This document shows, in pieces, positions 8,765-18,267 of a DNA stretch of 64,000 nt. The translations under genes were made by a program, and so were the position numbers. How positions within the stretch are numbered: position 1 is the stretch's first letter; each line of letters opens with the position of its first letter. The stretch is taken from the NCBI GenBank assembly GCA_964555055.1, contig CAZKQW010000006.1, positions 62,001 to 126,000 of the forward strand, given 5' to 3'. The notes beneath the pieces were generated by a model that made no database searches, was not told the DNA's origin, and was given only the letters and a program-made list of their open reading frames with translations. Source of the DNA: GCA-016699445 sp964555055. GTDB taxonomy: Bacteria > UBA10199 > JACPAL01 > GCA-016699445.

Positions 8765-9740
8765 TTTGTTTATCGACCACCTCGAATAGAGCCTCGTCGT
8801 AACGAAGCATCATCATGTTCTCCCGCCATCCCTTATGACTCGTGCCCGCTTCTCCCAACACCCATTCGATGATCCATTTCGGATAATCGGCGCCGGCGGC
8901 GATGGTAAGCGGGATGCCCCCGCCAAACCTCGGGTTGATTTCTGTAAAAAAAACTTCGCCATCATCATCCACGATGCACTGTATCGTGATAGGTCCCCTT
9001 GCGCCGGGCAGCGAAGAGATCAACCGCGTCGCGGAGCGCATGACTTCCTCATTCCTAACGGTAATCCCCTTACTGATCTCGCCCGCCCTCGTTTCGAGCC
9101 TGAGCCTCGGAACCAGACAGCTTAATTCACCATTGAAATGGCAAAGGGCGTCCAACGTGTATTCCACACCCGTTATGTATTCCTGGATAATCGGCTCCTG
9201 GGTGCGCTTATGGTAAAACTCCAACTCCTCCATCGAATCGATCTTGCGCGCGCCAATACTCGCGCTGCCCATGGCTGGCTTCAAAAACACGGGAAATTGC
9301 CTCAGGCCTCCCCTCAACTCCTCGAGGCCTATGGTTTTAGGGTGTCGAATGCGTTCCCTCTCGAAAAACTCTGAAGCTTTTAGTTTGCTGCAAAAAATCT
9401 CATTCATTTCCACCGATGAGACGAGGACGCATACGCCCAATGCCTCAAACAATTTCCTATTCTTGCTCAAGTAGAGAAGCTCCGGGTCTATTGTCGGAAC
9501 GAGCAACTTAATCTGCTCTCGACGGCAAAGCGCCTCTAAGATCTCGAAATAGCCGGGATCGCTAACACGAGGCACTTCAACATGAGAATCGGCCACCAAG
9601 CGGACCGGAACATCGGACTTAGAATCTATGGTAATGACCTTTCCTTCAAGCGATTTGCCCTTGAGTGCCCTTTGAAAGGACTGGACTAAAGAAACTCGGC
9701 GTCCGGCCGACGTCACGAGAATATTAAAAGTATTCGTCAT
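8757..9740 (-). CDS. ATP-grasp enzyme, carbamoyl-phosphate-synthase-like
   Basis: This 327-residue ATP-grasp ligase begins with a Rossmann-like pre-ATP-grasp domain (NILVTSAGRR). It has the ATP-binding lysine segment FLKPAMGSASIGAR near residue 155 and the metal/phosphate loop FTEINPRFGGG near 267-280. Enzymes of this fold join a carboxylate to an amine or thiol using ATP. It lies between a sugar-1-phosphate transferase and a HAD phosphatase with 4- and 8-base overlaps, so it is likely part of a sugar-modification step. The partners and product are not deducible. Confidence 0.78.
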   Translation of the reverse strand: MTNTFNILVTSAGRRVSLVQSFQRALKGKSLEGKVITIDSKSDVPVRLVADSHVEVPRVSDPGYFEILEALCRREQIKLLVPTIDPELLYLSKNRKLFEALGVCVLVSSVEMNEIFCSKLKASEFFERERIRHPKTIGLEELRGGLRQFPVFLKPAMGSASIGARKIDSMEELEFYHKRTQEPIIQEYITGVEYTLDALCHFNGELSCLVPRLRLETRAGEISKGITVRNEEVMRSATRLISSLPGARGPITIQCIVDDDGEVFFTEINPRFGGGIPLTIAAGADYPKWIIEWVLGEAGTSHKGWRENMMMLRYDEALFEVVDKQNE

Positions 9741-10336
9741 TTCTTGTGTAAAGAAGGTTTAAACAGCGGCATTGTGGCGTGCCCTTCCGCATGTATGCCT
9801 TCTCGCTTAAATAACTTTAAGATAGTCATCAGGATGATCTTCATGTCCAACCACACGGTCCTATTATCCACATACCATACATCCAAGATAAATCTTTCCT
9901 CCCAAGGGACCAGATTGCGTCCCTTGACTTGGGCCCAACCGGTGATCCCGGGCTTGACGTCGTGGCGACGCTTCTGCTCGTCCGAATAAAGAGGAAGGTA
10001 TTCCATCAATAAAGGTCGCGGACCGACGAGGCTCATGTCATCATTTAAAACATTCCATAGCTCTGGAAGCTCGTCGAGGCTGGAGGAGCGAAGAAACCGG
10101 CCAAAATGCGTCAATCTGATGTGGTCGGGAAAGGGTTTCCCGTTCTCGTCATTTTTATCGGTCATGGTGCGGAACTTCAACATGGAGAACGGTTTTCCGT
10201 TGGTTCCCGGACGGGTTTGGCGAAAGAAAATGGGACGGCCCATGATCAAAAGCGAGAGTACGCACACGATCCCGATCAGAGGCAACAAGATGGGAGCGGC
10301 CAGTAAAACCAGACTGATATCCATTACTCTTTTCAT
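9737..10336 (-). CDS. initiating sugar-1-phosphate transferase (WcaJ/PglC-type monotopic)
   Basis: This 199-residue protein has one N-terminal hydrophobic hairpin (about 7-31) and a cytosolic catalytic domain: PIFFRQTRPG, LKFRTMTD, the D88-E89 dyad in SSSLDELPEL, SLVGPRPLL and KPGITGWAQV. Its size equals the minimal PglC-like phosphoglycosyl transferase. It transfers a sugar phosphate from a UDP-sugar to undecaprenyl phosphate at the inner membrane, starting the repeat unit. With the dehydratase and DegT downstream in the operon, a diNAcBac- or amino-6-deoxy-sugar-phosphate is a plausible substrate. It is the only such initiating enzyme in the window. Confidence 0.92.
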   Translation of the reverse strand: MKRVMDISLVLLAAPILLPLIGIVCVLSLLIMGRPIFFRQTRPGTNGKPFSMLKFRTMTDKNDENGKPFPDHIRLTHFGRFLRSSSLDELPELWNVLNDDMSLVGPRPLLMEYLPLYSDEQKRRHDVKPGITGWAQVKGRNLVPWEERFILDVWYVDNRTVWLDMKIILMTILKLFKREGIHAEGHATMPLFKPSLHKK

Positions 10337-10349
10337 GTTTCCTTAAATC

Positions 10350-11498
10350 TCATAAGAGCACTTTTTCATAAAAATTCATCAAAGCCTCCGTCACTTTCTC
10401 CTCGGAAAACTTCGTCGAAGCCCTCTCTTTTGCCGCAACCGCCATTCTCCTCCTCGCCGCGGGGTCCTCAGCCAAAAGATTCATCGCGTGGGCCATCTCC
10501 CCCACTTCACCTACCCGATGTAGAAGCCCCGTCTCCCCTTCTTCGATAGCGTCCGTAATACCGTAAATTTTTGACGCTATGGAGGGCAAGCCGACCGCGG
10601 CGGCTTCGATGATGACTGATCCAAAACCCTCTCGATGGCTCGGCAAGCAAAATACATCGCATGAGGACATGTAGTCCTGGGGAGCATCGGTAAAGCCAGT
10701 TTGATGGAAACGGCCTGGAAATCTCTCCGATGCTTTATCTATCTCCTTCTGCAAACCCTCTTCATCGGGACCCACGATAAAGAGATGCGCCGCTTCGTTT
10801 TTCGAAGCCACTTTTCCGAAGGCCTCTAACAATTCCAATATTCCTTTTTCCCTTACCAATCGGCCCACGAATAAAAATACAACCGATTCAACGGGAATAT
10901 CATGGAGACGCCTGATACGGCTCCTCGCCTCAAGATCGCGCTTAAACCTTGAGATATTGACGCCCGCGATGGAACCATTAGCTAAAACCGTGATCTTGCC
11001 TCTCGCAATCACTTTATTTTCTATCAAAAACTCCGCTTGCGACCGGCTATCAGCAAAAATACCGGTGGCAGCCGCGGAAGTGATTTTGTCTAAAGTCTTC
11101 AATAAGATTCTTTTCGCGCCATGCTTTGTCGCCCATACTTGTCCTGTAAAGGTATGAAGCCTTATCGGGACACGAGCCATTTTCGACGCAAGCATCGAGA
11201 GTAGGCCCGCTTTGGGAGTTATGGAATGAACGCATGTAAATTTCTCGTCCCTAAAAACCGTCCATAGCTTCGCTAAGGCGCGAAGATCGTTCTTAATCGA
11301 GATATCCCTCTCAATCCTGACGGGGATGAAGGCGATATGGGGGCCTAGCAAATCACCCAGATCTTGCGAAGCGCCATTAGCTATCAGGGTCACGTCATGG
11401 GATTGGCTCAGCTTCAGGATATGGGACTTCATGAACACTTTGATCGAGGAAGTTGCCGCGGCGACGAAACAAATTTTCTGGCGCGGGGGTGAATTCAT
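10350..11498 (-). CDS. glycosyltransferase family 4
   Basis: I choose the ATG at 11498, which makes an ATGA overlap with the stop of the Wzy-like gene, giving 382 residues. The longer frame to 11552 would run into that gene. It has a GT-B fold: the N-terminal half begins KICFVAAATSS, and the C-terminal nucleotide-binding half contains VVFLFVGRLVREKGILELLEAF and SHREGFGSVIIEAAAVGLP, the E-x7-E signature of GT4 retaining transferases. It adds one sugar to the lipid-linked repeat unit. Donor and acceptor are unknown. Confidence 0.88.
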   Translation of the reverse strand: MNSPPRQKICFVAAATSSIKVFMKSHILKLSQSHDVTLIANGASQDLGDLLGPHIAFIPVRIERDISIKNDLRALAKLWTVFRDEKFTCVHSITPKAGLLSMLASKMARVPIRLHTFTGQVWATKHGAKRILLKTLDKITSAAATGIFADSRSQAEFLIENKVIARGKITVLANGSIAGVNISRFKRDLEARSRIRRLHDIPVESVVFLFVGRLVREKGILELLEAFGKVASKNEAAHLFIVGPDEEGLQKEIDKASERFPGRFHQTGFTDAPQDYMSSCDVFCLPSHREGFGSVIIEAAAVGLPSIASKIYGITDAIEEGETGLLHRVGEVGEMAHAMNLLAEDPAARRRMAVAAKERASTKFSEEKVTEALMNFYEKVLL

Positions 11499-12865
11499 AG
11501 TTCTCGGATAGAGGGCCGGTTCAGGGGTTGACTTTGCTTGATGAGCTTGCATTGGTCATTAGCGTAGAGGCATAGCGAGAGATGCATCGCGAGCAGAACG
11601 TTTCCCGCTCCGGAATGGCCGAAAGCTTGATTATAGTGAAACGTCGAGAGCAGCCATAATAAGGCAATCAAGGCATTCAAAGCCCTTATCAGGAACCACT
11701 CATAACCATCGGCGCCTTTCGTTTTTTCCGGTATTTTCATATTCCTAAAGCATATGAAGCATATGACGCTCACTATGAGAACCGACCAAAGCAAGCCTGG
11801 CTTTAACATGACATCCACGCCAAAGCCAAAGTCGCTGCCGAAAAATCCATACCGGGTTAGAAAGGCATCCCCTCCGATGCCGAAAAGTAGATCTTCGAAA
11901 GTGATCTGGGCGAAGACAGTGAAGGGAATGATGACAAAGACATACATATAGTATTCAAGCATGGTGATATCGCCCACAATGAAGGCAAGTTCAGGATGAC
12001 GCTCTAATTTCTCGCTGTCCAACACAAATGATTCGGAAGGTGAAAACCTCTCAGGCAACAGGTTGTGAGTATAAAGAAAATATATAAAACCCATCAAAAT
12101 GAAGCCCCCAACCAGCATGAGCCCCCATCTTTTCCTATGGATGAAGAAGCCATATATCAATATCGCCGCGAAAAGAAGAGCGAATCCTGTTCCGTTTATC
12201 GTGAAAAGAAGACAGAAGAGGGAAACGTAAATCCAAAGCTTGGATCTTGTTTTATTCACTAAAGGGATTTTTTGAATCATGAAAAACCATATGAAAGAGA
12301 ACACGGAAATCATCACAGCTATTTGAGCCCCAAGGAGAATGGTATTGAGGCCACCCTTTCCTTCAAGTAGGCCGAACAAATTTGGGATGTCGAATGCAAG
12401 GGAACCGCGATAGGAGGTGGTTTTTGAACTAAAAAAAATTGTCTTCAGTAACTCTTGGCCATTAAAGAGAATAATCAGCAGCTCGAACAACATGCAAACC
12501 AATAAAAACTTATAAATGAAACACACTCCCTCCACCACTCTCTCCCACGTCATCCCTTGAAAGTGACCAAACAACTTATAGAAAACATAGCTAAGGAATA
12601 TGCAGTAGAAACCTCCGTTTAAAACGACGAAGCCTCTCCCCGACCTTATTTGAAAGAGCAGTATCCCTAACATCGTCAACCCAACGAGGGGCACTAACGG
12701 ATTTTCTTTTATCTCCCTAAAGCTCATTTCCCTTTTGGATAATAAAACCCTTACGATTAAGACAGAAAACGCCAAAAAAACAGGCAGATGAAAGACAGGA
12801 ATGTCAAGCAATGCCCCCAAAGAAGGCAGAAGACATGAAAAAAAAACCAGATGGAATGGATTCAT
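11495..12865 (-). CDS. polytopic membrane protein, probable O-antigen polymerase (Wzy-like)
   Basis: This 456-residue protein is almost entirely hydrophobic, with ten or more predicted membrane spans and a large central hydrophilic loop at about 275-310. It has no strong sequence motif. Length, topology and position among glycosyltransferases fit the Wzy/O-antigen ligase superfamily, which polymerises or ligates lipid-linked repeats at the periplasmic side. A PglZ-like or purely structural role cannot be excluded. The gene is among the most AT-rich in the operon, as is often seen for wzy. Its stop overlaps the GT4 start. Confidence 0.65.
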   Translation of the reverse strand: MNPFHLVFFSCLLPSLGALLDIPVFHLPVFLAFSVLIVRVLLSKREMSFREIKENPLVPLVGLTMLGILLFQIRSGRGFVVLNGGFYCIFLSYVFYKLFGHFQGMTWERVVEGVCFIYKFLLVCMLFELLIILFNGQELLKTIFFSSKTTSYRGSLAFDIPNLFGLLEGKGGLNTILLGAQIAVMISVFSFIWFFMIQKIPLVNKTRSKLWIYVSLFCLLFTINGTGFALLFAAILIYGFFIHRKRWGLMLVGGFILMGFIYFLYTHNLLPERFSPSESFVLDSEKLERHPELAFIVGDITMLEYYMYVFVIIPFTVFAQITFEDLLFGIGGDAFLTRYGFFGSDFGFGVDVMLKPGLLWSVLIVSVICFICFRNMKIPEKTKGADGYEWFLIRALNALIALLWLLSTFHYNQAFGHSGAGNVLLAMHLSLCLYANDQCKLIKQSQPLNRPSIREL

Positions 12866-12869
12866 GAAA

Positions 12870-13802
12870 TTACAATATTAAATTCTTAATAAAAAAATAC
12901 ATCTGGGAACTAATCTTAGTAAAGTCCCTAATAAAGCATACCCCTATCGAAAGCACAGCAGACCATGGATGACTCAACACCCAACTTTTCCTTTTACTCC
13001 TGAATAAAACGACCATCCCCCCCCTCAGAACCGCAAATATCAATAATGACCAGAGAGCTTTAGCGGGAGAAGCAATCAAGCAAGCTAACACGCAAAGCGC
13101 GAGCCCAATATTTAAAAGACTTCTCCGAGTTGAAACGATGCCGCTTTTTACCGCATCTTTTTCATAAAACCACCATTTTCTAATTAACTGGGGAAAGTCT
13201 TTTGGGAAATGGCTATAGCTCACAAATGCAGCGGAGCATATTTGTCGCGGACCCAAAATTTTTTCCAAACTCATCAACCAAAGAATGTCTTCGGAAGATC
13301 TCAGATCTTCGCGGAAAAAACCCACAGCCGTGAAGATAGACGAATGAAATAATGAAGCCGGCAATACAGGATGGTACGCCCCATATCCATAGGAAATGGC
13401 GCAAACCGCTTTTTGAAAAACCGTTCTCGCATTAAACCTACACAAACCATAAAGCGCATTTAAATTTCTTGAAGACACATCATCCATCAAACTCTTCAGC
13501 CAATCCGAGTCCGGAATGACTCCCGCATCTAGAAACGCGATCCATTCTCCCCTTGCTTCTCTTATGCCAATGTTCCTATTGCCTCCAGGCATCCCACGAG
13601 GATTAGAGTATACTTTTATCCTGAATGAAGAGGTGGATTGAGAAAATGTGCGAATAATCGAAATACTGTCATCAGTGGAGCCTGAATCCACGAAAATCAC
13701 CTCTTCAGGCAATAATGTTTGGGAGGAAATTGAACGTATCAACTCCGCCAAAGTCTCGCTCTCATTGTAAATAGGTATGACAATCGAAATGCGGCTATTC
13801 AT
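12870..13802 (-). CDS. glycosyltransferase family 2 with C-terminal membrane segments
   Basis: This 310-residue protein begins with the GT2 signature IVIPIYNESETLAELIRSI, followed by EVIFVDSGSTDDS. The donor-binding motif normally written DxD appears as FLDAGVIPDSDW at about 94-105. The last 90 residues contain two to three hydrophobic segments, so the enzyme is probably membrane-bound. It inverts stereochemistry during sugar transfer to the growing lipid-linked glycan. It starts inside the end of the polysaccharide deacetylase gene (8-base overlap). The sugar specificity is unknown. Confidence 0.82.
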   Translation of the reverse strand: MNSRISIVIPIYNESETLAELIRSISSQTLLPEEVIFVDSGSTDDSISIIRTFSQSTSSFRIKVYSNPRGMPGGNRNIGIREARGEWIAFLDAGVIPDSDWLKSLMDDVSSRNLNALYGLCRFNARTVFQKAVCAISYGYGAYHPVLPASLFHSSIFTAVGFFREDLRSSEDILWLMSLEKILGPRQICSAAFVSYSHFPKDFPQLIRKWWFYEKDAVKSGIVSTRRSLLNIGLALCVLACLIASPAKALWSLLIFAVLRGGMVVLFRSKRKSWVLSHPWSAVLSIGVCFIRDFTKISSQMYFFIKNLIL

Positions 13803-14586
13803 GGAAGATGCTTGGATCTTTAGATCTCCAGCGGTTCCAATCCCAAAGACCCTCTATCTTTTCTTTGAATATACGCGTGTCGTCTTGAGCCCAAATATCG
13901 GTCCTGCATAAAAGCAAAGGATCTCTATCGGATTTATTAATATCGAACCGACTCGTCCCGCCTATTCGATATCCTGCATCTTTAGCAATCTTCCTAACCC
14001 TTTGGTTAACCGATCCGTGAGGGTAAGAAAGCCTGTCTATTTCACAACCAAGCAAATCCTCTAAAAAACACTTACTACTGACTAGCTCTTCCTTGGTTTC
14101 ATTCTCATGACAATCTACAAGCTTACGATGACTCACTGTATGTGAACCGATCGTAGCACCAGGGAATGCGGCCAGCGCCTTAATATCCGGCTTGGTGAGA
14201 AAACCAACCTCGCCTTTCATAACAGAACCGGTGCAAATAAAAATCGTAAATGGGATATTCAACTCCGCCATTATGGGCGCAGCAACCAACAAATTATTTC
14301 TGTACCCATCATCAAAAGTAAGCGCGACCTTTAAGTCGTTGGATTCCAATGCGGCAGCGTCCAGAGAGACAATATTATTTTTGTAGTGACTCGCCAGAAA
14401 TCTCATATGACCCTCAAACTGAGATAAAGAGATATTGTAGATCTGATTAGGATCACCTTCCACGGGCGTTCCTACGGAATGGTACATAAGGGTGCGCAAT
14501 CCTTTGCGCGGGAATCCAAAAAAATTTAGATACTTATAGACCGATGTTCCAGACTGCAAAAATATTTTACGGAGATCACGAATCAT
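13795..14586 (-). CDS. polysaccharide deacetylase (NodB-homology)
   Basis: This 263-residue protein contains the NodB-type carbohydrate esterase 4 motifs: TFDDGY at 90-95 (catalytic base and metal aspartate) and SHTVSH at 148-153 (metal-binding histidines), plus RLSYPHGSVNQRV later. There is no clear signal peptide. Enzymes of this family remove N-acetyl or O-acetyl groups from polysaccharides or sugars. It lies between GT2 and FemAB-like genes, so it may trim an acetyl group from the repeat unit, possibly to expose an amine. The true acceptor is unknown. Confidence 0.83.
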   Translation of the reverse strand: MIRDLRKIFLQSGTSVYKYLNFFGFPRKGLRTLMYHSVGTPVEGDPNQIYNISLSQFEGHMRFLASHYKNNIVSLDAAALESNDLKVALTFDDGYRNNLLVAAPIMAELNIPFTIFICTGSVMKGEVGFLTKPDIKALAAFPGATIGSHTVSHRKLVDCHENETKEELVSSKCFLEDLLGCEIDRLSYPHGSVNQRVRKIAKDAGYRIGGTSRFDINKSDRDPLLLCRTDIWAQDDTRIFKEKIEGLWDWNRWRSKDPSIFHE

Positions 14587-14597
14587 TTTTTATTTCA

Positions 14598-15602
14598 TCA
14601 CATACTACCTAATCGTCGTTTAATAAGGAAATTAGCCACAACTCTCAGCCACGCCGATGTAGACCGATCCCATTCCCCTAAATAGGAGACCTCTGTCCCG
14701 GAAAAACCCAATTTAAAATGGTCAACCCCCCTTGCTTTCTCGGAAGCTGGATTTATACCTCCAAAATCAAGATCGACAATCTTTTGTTCCATTAAATACT
14801 CTCTAAGGTGGTAGAACATCGCATACGCTGCGCTTAAGCCTCTTCCCTCCTCAACTGTAGCGGCCGTTGCATAAATCGCCTTCACGCCACATATCAAGAC
14901 CATGCATGCCGTAACGGGCTTTTCATTTATATATCCGACAACAACCCGTAGGCCACCTTCTGATAAGGAGTTTTTCAAGTCTCTCAAAGCATGTATGTCT
15001 CTTTCTCTTAAGTTCATCCCCTTGTCTCGACTTAATCGTTCTGTGAGCTGGTCAAGATGAGTCAAGAGGACATCCTCATCGCCACTTTTCCATGTCAGAT
15101 CAGTCTTCAAAGATTTCTTAACGTAATAACGATGTTTACTTGTGATTGATTTAAGCCATGAGGCTTGATCGTTCAGCAATCGTAACAAAACCGACTTTCC
15201 ACTTAGAATAGGATAGATCGCTCGCTTCCAACCTTTTTGCTTCATCAAACTCTCATCTTCTTCATCGCCGACACGGAACTGGTTAACCCTTAAATACAAA
15301 TGAGACACCCCCACGGCTTTGCGCATTTCTTGAAATAATTCTTCATCCCAAGTCTCCATATGCCCAATAGGTCCTCCGGCCACCCATCCAATGGCGATTC
15401 CAAATCGGAATTTTTTAATCAGAACTTGAACCATCGAGACAATCCGAGTATCGGATAATGCGATGAATCGGTACGTTAACCATCCAGCATGCTTCTTATG
15501 TTCTCCCCACCCATAGCTTTGGTAAACGTTATAGTCAGGAAAAACCAAGAGTTGCTCATCCCACTTCTTCGCCTCACCTTCCCATAATTTCCATGTAATC
15601 AT
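14598..15602 (-). CDS. FemAB-like / GNAT-fold aminoacyl- or acyl-transferase
   Basis: I choose the ATG at 15602, which overlaps the stop of the DegT-like gene by four bases, giving 334 residues. The longer frame to 15686 lies within that gene. The sequence has the tandem-GNAT features of FemAB and related BioF2-like proteins: FPDYNVYQSYGWGEHKK near the start, a central KHRYYVKKS segment, and VTACMVLICGVKAIYATAATVEEG then LDFGGINP near the C-terminus. FemAB-like proteins in exopolysaccharide loci often occur next to polysaccharide deacetylases, as here. It might attach an acyl or amino acid group to an amine; its substrate is not known. Confidence 0.7.
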   Translation of the reverse strand: MITWKLWEGEAKKWDEQLLVFPDYNVYQSYGWGEHKKHAGWLTYRFIALSDTRIVSMVQVLIKKFRFGIAIGWVAGGPIGHMETWDEELFQEMRKAVGVSHLYLRVNQFRVGDEEDESLMKQKGWKRAIYPILSGKSVLLRLLNDQASWLKSITSKHRYYVKKSLKTDLTWKSGDEDVLLTHLDQLTERLSRDKGMNLRERDIHALRDLKNSLSEGGLRVVVGYINEKPVTACMVLICGVKAIYATAATVEEGRGLSAAYAMFYHLREYLMEQKIVDLDFGGINPASEKARGVDHFKLGFSGTEVSYLGEWDRSTSAWLRVVANFLIKRRLGSM

Positions 15603-16585
15603 AGAAAGTTCACTCCCCATACATTTAGATAATGATCTGGAGCATTTCCGGCTATTTGAGTTGGCAGATCTGGCCAATGAATACAATCAAATCCGGAATT
15701 TTGCGCTAAACGCATCACATGCAAAACCGTTTTTTGATCGGCTCTAAACGGATAAAGATAGGGAACAGTATGGCGGGGCAATGACTTAAATACGGGTTCA
15801 ATATCAAAAGCGCTAAGCCGATCATGAAATTCGTCATACAGCCTTATCCTTCTTTTCACTTCCCGCTCCTCATCGAAATTTCTGATCAAATCCAGGGATA
15901 CGCAATGAATCGCCGGATCCCCTGGGATCACGTTCTCCACTTCTGGCGATGGCTGTGGCAATTCATAACCGGTGCGCAGCTTCCTAAAATATCGGGTTAA
16001 TTTGCCGCCTGCGGTTTTCAAAGGGAATCCCGTATAGCTCTGGATACTTCTCACAGCCCTCTTAATAAAAAATCTCTTTGGCAACGGCTGTTGAGAGCAT
16101 CCGATAGAGGGGAGCAGCCTGTGCATCCATTCTGGACGATTCAAAGACAAGACCGCTCCGTCTGGTATCAATAATGTTTTGCGTATACTGGTAATTCCGA
16201 CATCACCTCGGCTTCCAAGTAAGCGCCCATTTTCATCCCGGCTTAAGAAGCCATGCGCGTTATCCTCGATTAATGCAGTTCCATATCGATCGCACAATTC
16301 ACGAAATGGCTTCAAGGGTTGAGGGAAACCAAAATAATTGACTGCGAGAACGGCTCTCGCTTTCTCAGCCTCTGGGAAAAATTCTGGAGTCAGGTCTCGA
16401 GTGACGGGGTAGAAAACAGGAATTGCTCCGGCTTGTTTCAATGCAGAAAGAATATCCCTGCATATGAAAGCAGGCACCAACACACAATCTCCTTTTTCGA
16501 TTAGAATCAGCTGGAAGGCTGCAGCGAGGGCGTGTCGTCCAAGACTAAAGTATCGGCTAAAGGCGGGTGATGTCATAGCTGTCAT
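15599..16585 (-). CDS. divergent DegT/DnrJ/EryC1/StrS-family PLP protein
   Basis: This 328-residue protein has the DegT fold but is shorter and more divergent than the other two DegT enzymes in the window. The probable PLP lysine is K136 in SIRKTLLIPDGAVL, and the aspartate is in EDNAHGF (D108). The typical glycine-rich GEGGM after the lysine is replaced by IPDGAVL, as in a subgroup often found near FemAB-like proteins in exopolysaccharide loci. It may act on a different amino-acceptor than a nucleotide 4-keto sugar. Its start is 15 bases from the preceding GT2 gene. Confidence 0.72.
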   Translation of the reverse strand: MTAMTSPAFSRYFSLGRHALAAAFQLILIEKGDCVLVPAFICRDILSALKQAGAIPVFYPVTRDLTPEFFPEAEKARAVLAVNYFGFPQPLKPFRELCDRYGTALIEDNAHGFLSRDENGRLLGSRGDVGITSIRKTLLIPDGAVLSLNRPEWMHRLLPSIGCSQQPLPKRFFIKRAVRSIQSYTGFPLKTAGGKLTRYFRKLRTGYELPQPSPEVENVIPGDPAIHCVSLDLIRNFDEEREVKRRIRLYDEFHDRLSAFDIEPVFKSLPRHTVPYLYPFRADQKTVLHVMRLAQNSGFDCIHWPDLPTQIAGNAPDHYLNVWGVNFL

Positions 16586-16600
16586 GAGACTAAGAACGAC

Positions 16601-17527
16601 TTAAGGTGCTGTCTTGTATTTATATAAAGACGACACAACTCTACTTGGGAAAGGCATAAAACAAAAGAACAGGAGCATTAAATAATGCCAATGATCAAAA
16701 GTGGATTCCAAAAGACACTTCATCGCGTCACCATTTCGATTTTTAATGAGATGATGAACAACTTTTAACCTCATATTTTTATTCTTAAATTCTTGGATTG
16801 GTTTCGAGTATTTTTTCTCAAAATCAGGATCCTCGGCCACTTGCTTAGACAACCACCTTTCCTTTTCTTCTAAGAACGCCTGGGGAAACTTCCAGCTATC
16901 GCTCGCGTTGTGCATACGCCACTTGGCCAATACTTCGGGATAAAGGGCTAATTTCGAAATGCGGCTGAGCCTCACTACCAAATCGAAATCTGCGATAAAA
17001 CTGAATTCGGGGTCGAAGGCCCTTGGCAATTTCATGGCGGCGGACCTTCTAAATACCAACGTTTCCAACGAAACAAAATATCCTTTCAACAGATCCTCGA
17101 ACACCCAACCTGTTTTCGGATAATTTCCTTTGTAAAGCGGGGTTTCAGAGGAATCGTTGAAAAAGAGCGTGTCGCTAATGACCAGTCCTACCTCAGGATC
17201 GTCAAAAAGACGGATTTGCTTTTCCAATTTTTCGGGAAACCACACGTCATCGGTATCCAATATGGCGATGAATTCACCCGTCAAGAACTCCCAGGCTTTG
17301 GCGCGACCGCCTCCGAGATCGGTATGTCGGGACGCATAGAAGTATTTAAATCGTGGGTCGCGGTAGCTCTGGAAGATTTCCGCGCTTCGATCGGTCGATT
17401 GGTTATCCCAAAATATAATTTCCCAGTTTTGATAAGTCTGAGACAAGACGCTTTCGATGGCTTCCCGGAGATAAGCCTCTCCGTTGTAGCAATTCATTAA
17501 TATGCTGACGAGAGGCTCTCTTTTCAT
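16601..17527 (-). CDS. glycosyltransferase family 2
   Basis: This 308-residue GT-A enzyme has VSILMNCYNGEAYLREAIESV at the N-terminus (nucleotide-binding strand and loop), WDNQSTDRS, and AILDTDDVWFPEKL with the metal-binding DTDD at about 92-95. A hydrophobic patch near the C-terminus (LMLLFFCFMPF) may attach it to the membrane. It transfers a sugar from an NDP donor to the repeat unit. The gene begins four bases after the methyltransferase stop. Donor unknown. Confidence 0.85.
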   Translation of the reverse strand: MKREPLVSILMNCYNGEAYLREAIESVLSQTYQNWEIIFWDNQSTDRSAEIFQSYRDPRFKYFYASRHTDLGGGRAKAWEFLTGEFIAILDTDDVWFPEKLEKQIRLFDDPEVGLVISDTLFFNDSSETPLYKGNYPKTGWVFEDLLKGYFVSLETLVFRRSAAMKLPRAFDPEFSFIADFDLVVRLSRISKLALYPEVLAKWRMHNASDSWKFPQAFLEEKERWLSKQVAEDPDFEKKYSKPIQEFKNKNMRLKVVHHLIKNRNGDAMKCLLESTFDHWHYLMLLFFCFMPFPSRVVSSLYKYKTAP

Positions 17528-17530
17528 AAC

Positions 17531-18238
17531 TCAGGCTTTTTGGAATATCATGATGCGTATGGCAGCCCATTTTTTTCCTTTAATGAGGGGAAAAAGGAAC
17601 TCCGCCAACCGATTTAAGACCTTATATGCAGTCCGCCCTAAAAATGAAAACCCACTTATGCGGAGCAAAAGGGCCTCGAGAAACGGTTGGGCGACCAATT
17701 TGACCCTCGAGTCCTTTCGGAAACTGCTGATCAGCAAATCATAATCGGCGCAGTGCGGGTATGTGACGTCGGAACCTATGAGCATAAACACTCCGTTAGG
17801 CGTCAGAGCATCGATAATGCGGGAAATAATATCGTATTGCTCAGAAAAGGCATTCACCCTGGTAAACGGGTAGAGCTCGCGACACACAATGAGATCCCAC
17901 GCACTGTTATCATTGAACGTTCTTACGTCGATAATCCGACAGGGAAGCCCAGGATTTTCACGGGAAATCAAGCTTAAGCCATCCTCGCTCCATTCGCTTG
18001 CCGTCATTTGAAGCCCCGATTGGGTTGAAAACGCCGAGGCCGTGTACCCCGCCCCCGAGCCGATATCCAGCCCTTTGGATATATGGGATATAGGAGCCCA
18101 TCCCGACATCAACTTAATGAACTTCAAATAGGCACTTACGATATTACGAGCATTGGCCTGTGTCAGAGTATGGGAGGTCCAATCCCCCTCCTTTTGCCAT
18201 TGCCTTCCCCACGTGGCGACTTCACTTAGTTGACTCAT
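17531..18238 (-). CDS. class I SAM-dependent methyltransferase
   Basis: This 235-residue protein carries the SAM-binding glycine motif GLDIGSGAGYTAS at about 53-65, followed by an acidic-loop region and DLIVCRELYPF. It has the size and shape of a soluble methyltransferase acting on small molecules or sugars. Being in the glycan operon it may O- or N-methylate a sugar of the repeat unit, or a nucleotide sugar. Three class I methyltransferases occur in this operon, so at least several methylation steps are likely. Confidence 0.75.
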   Translation of the reverse strand: MSQLSEVATWGRQWQKEGDWTSHTLTQANARNIVSAYLKFIKLMSGWAPISHISKGLDIGSGAGYTASAFSTQSGLQMTASEWSEDGLSLISRENPGLPCRIIDVRTFNDNSAWDLIVCRELYPFTRVNAFSEQYDIISRIIDALTPNGVFMLIGSDVTYPHCADYDLLISSFRKDSRVKLVAQPFLEALLLRISGFSFLGRTAYKVLNRLAEFLFPLIKGKKWAAIRIMIFQKA

Positions 18239-18267
18239 TTTAGTAACACCCCATCATGAAACTCACC

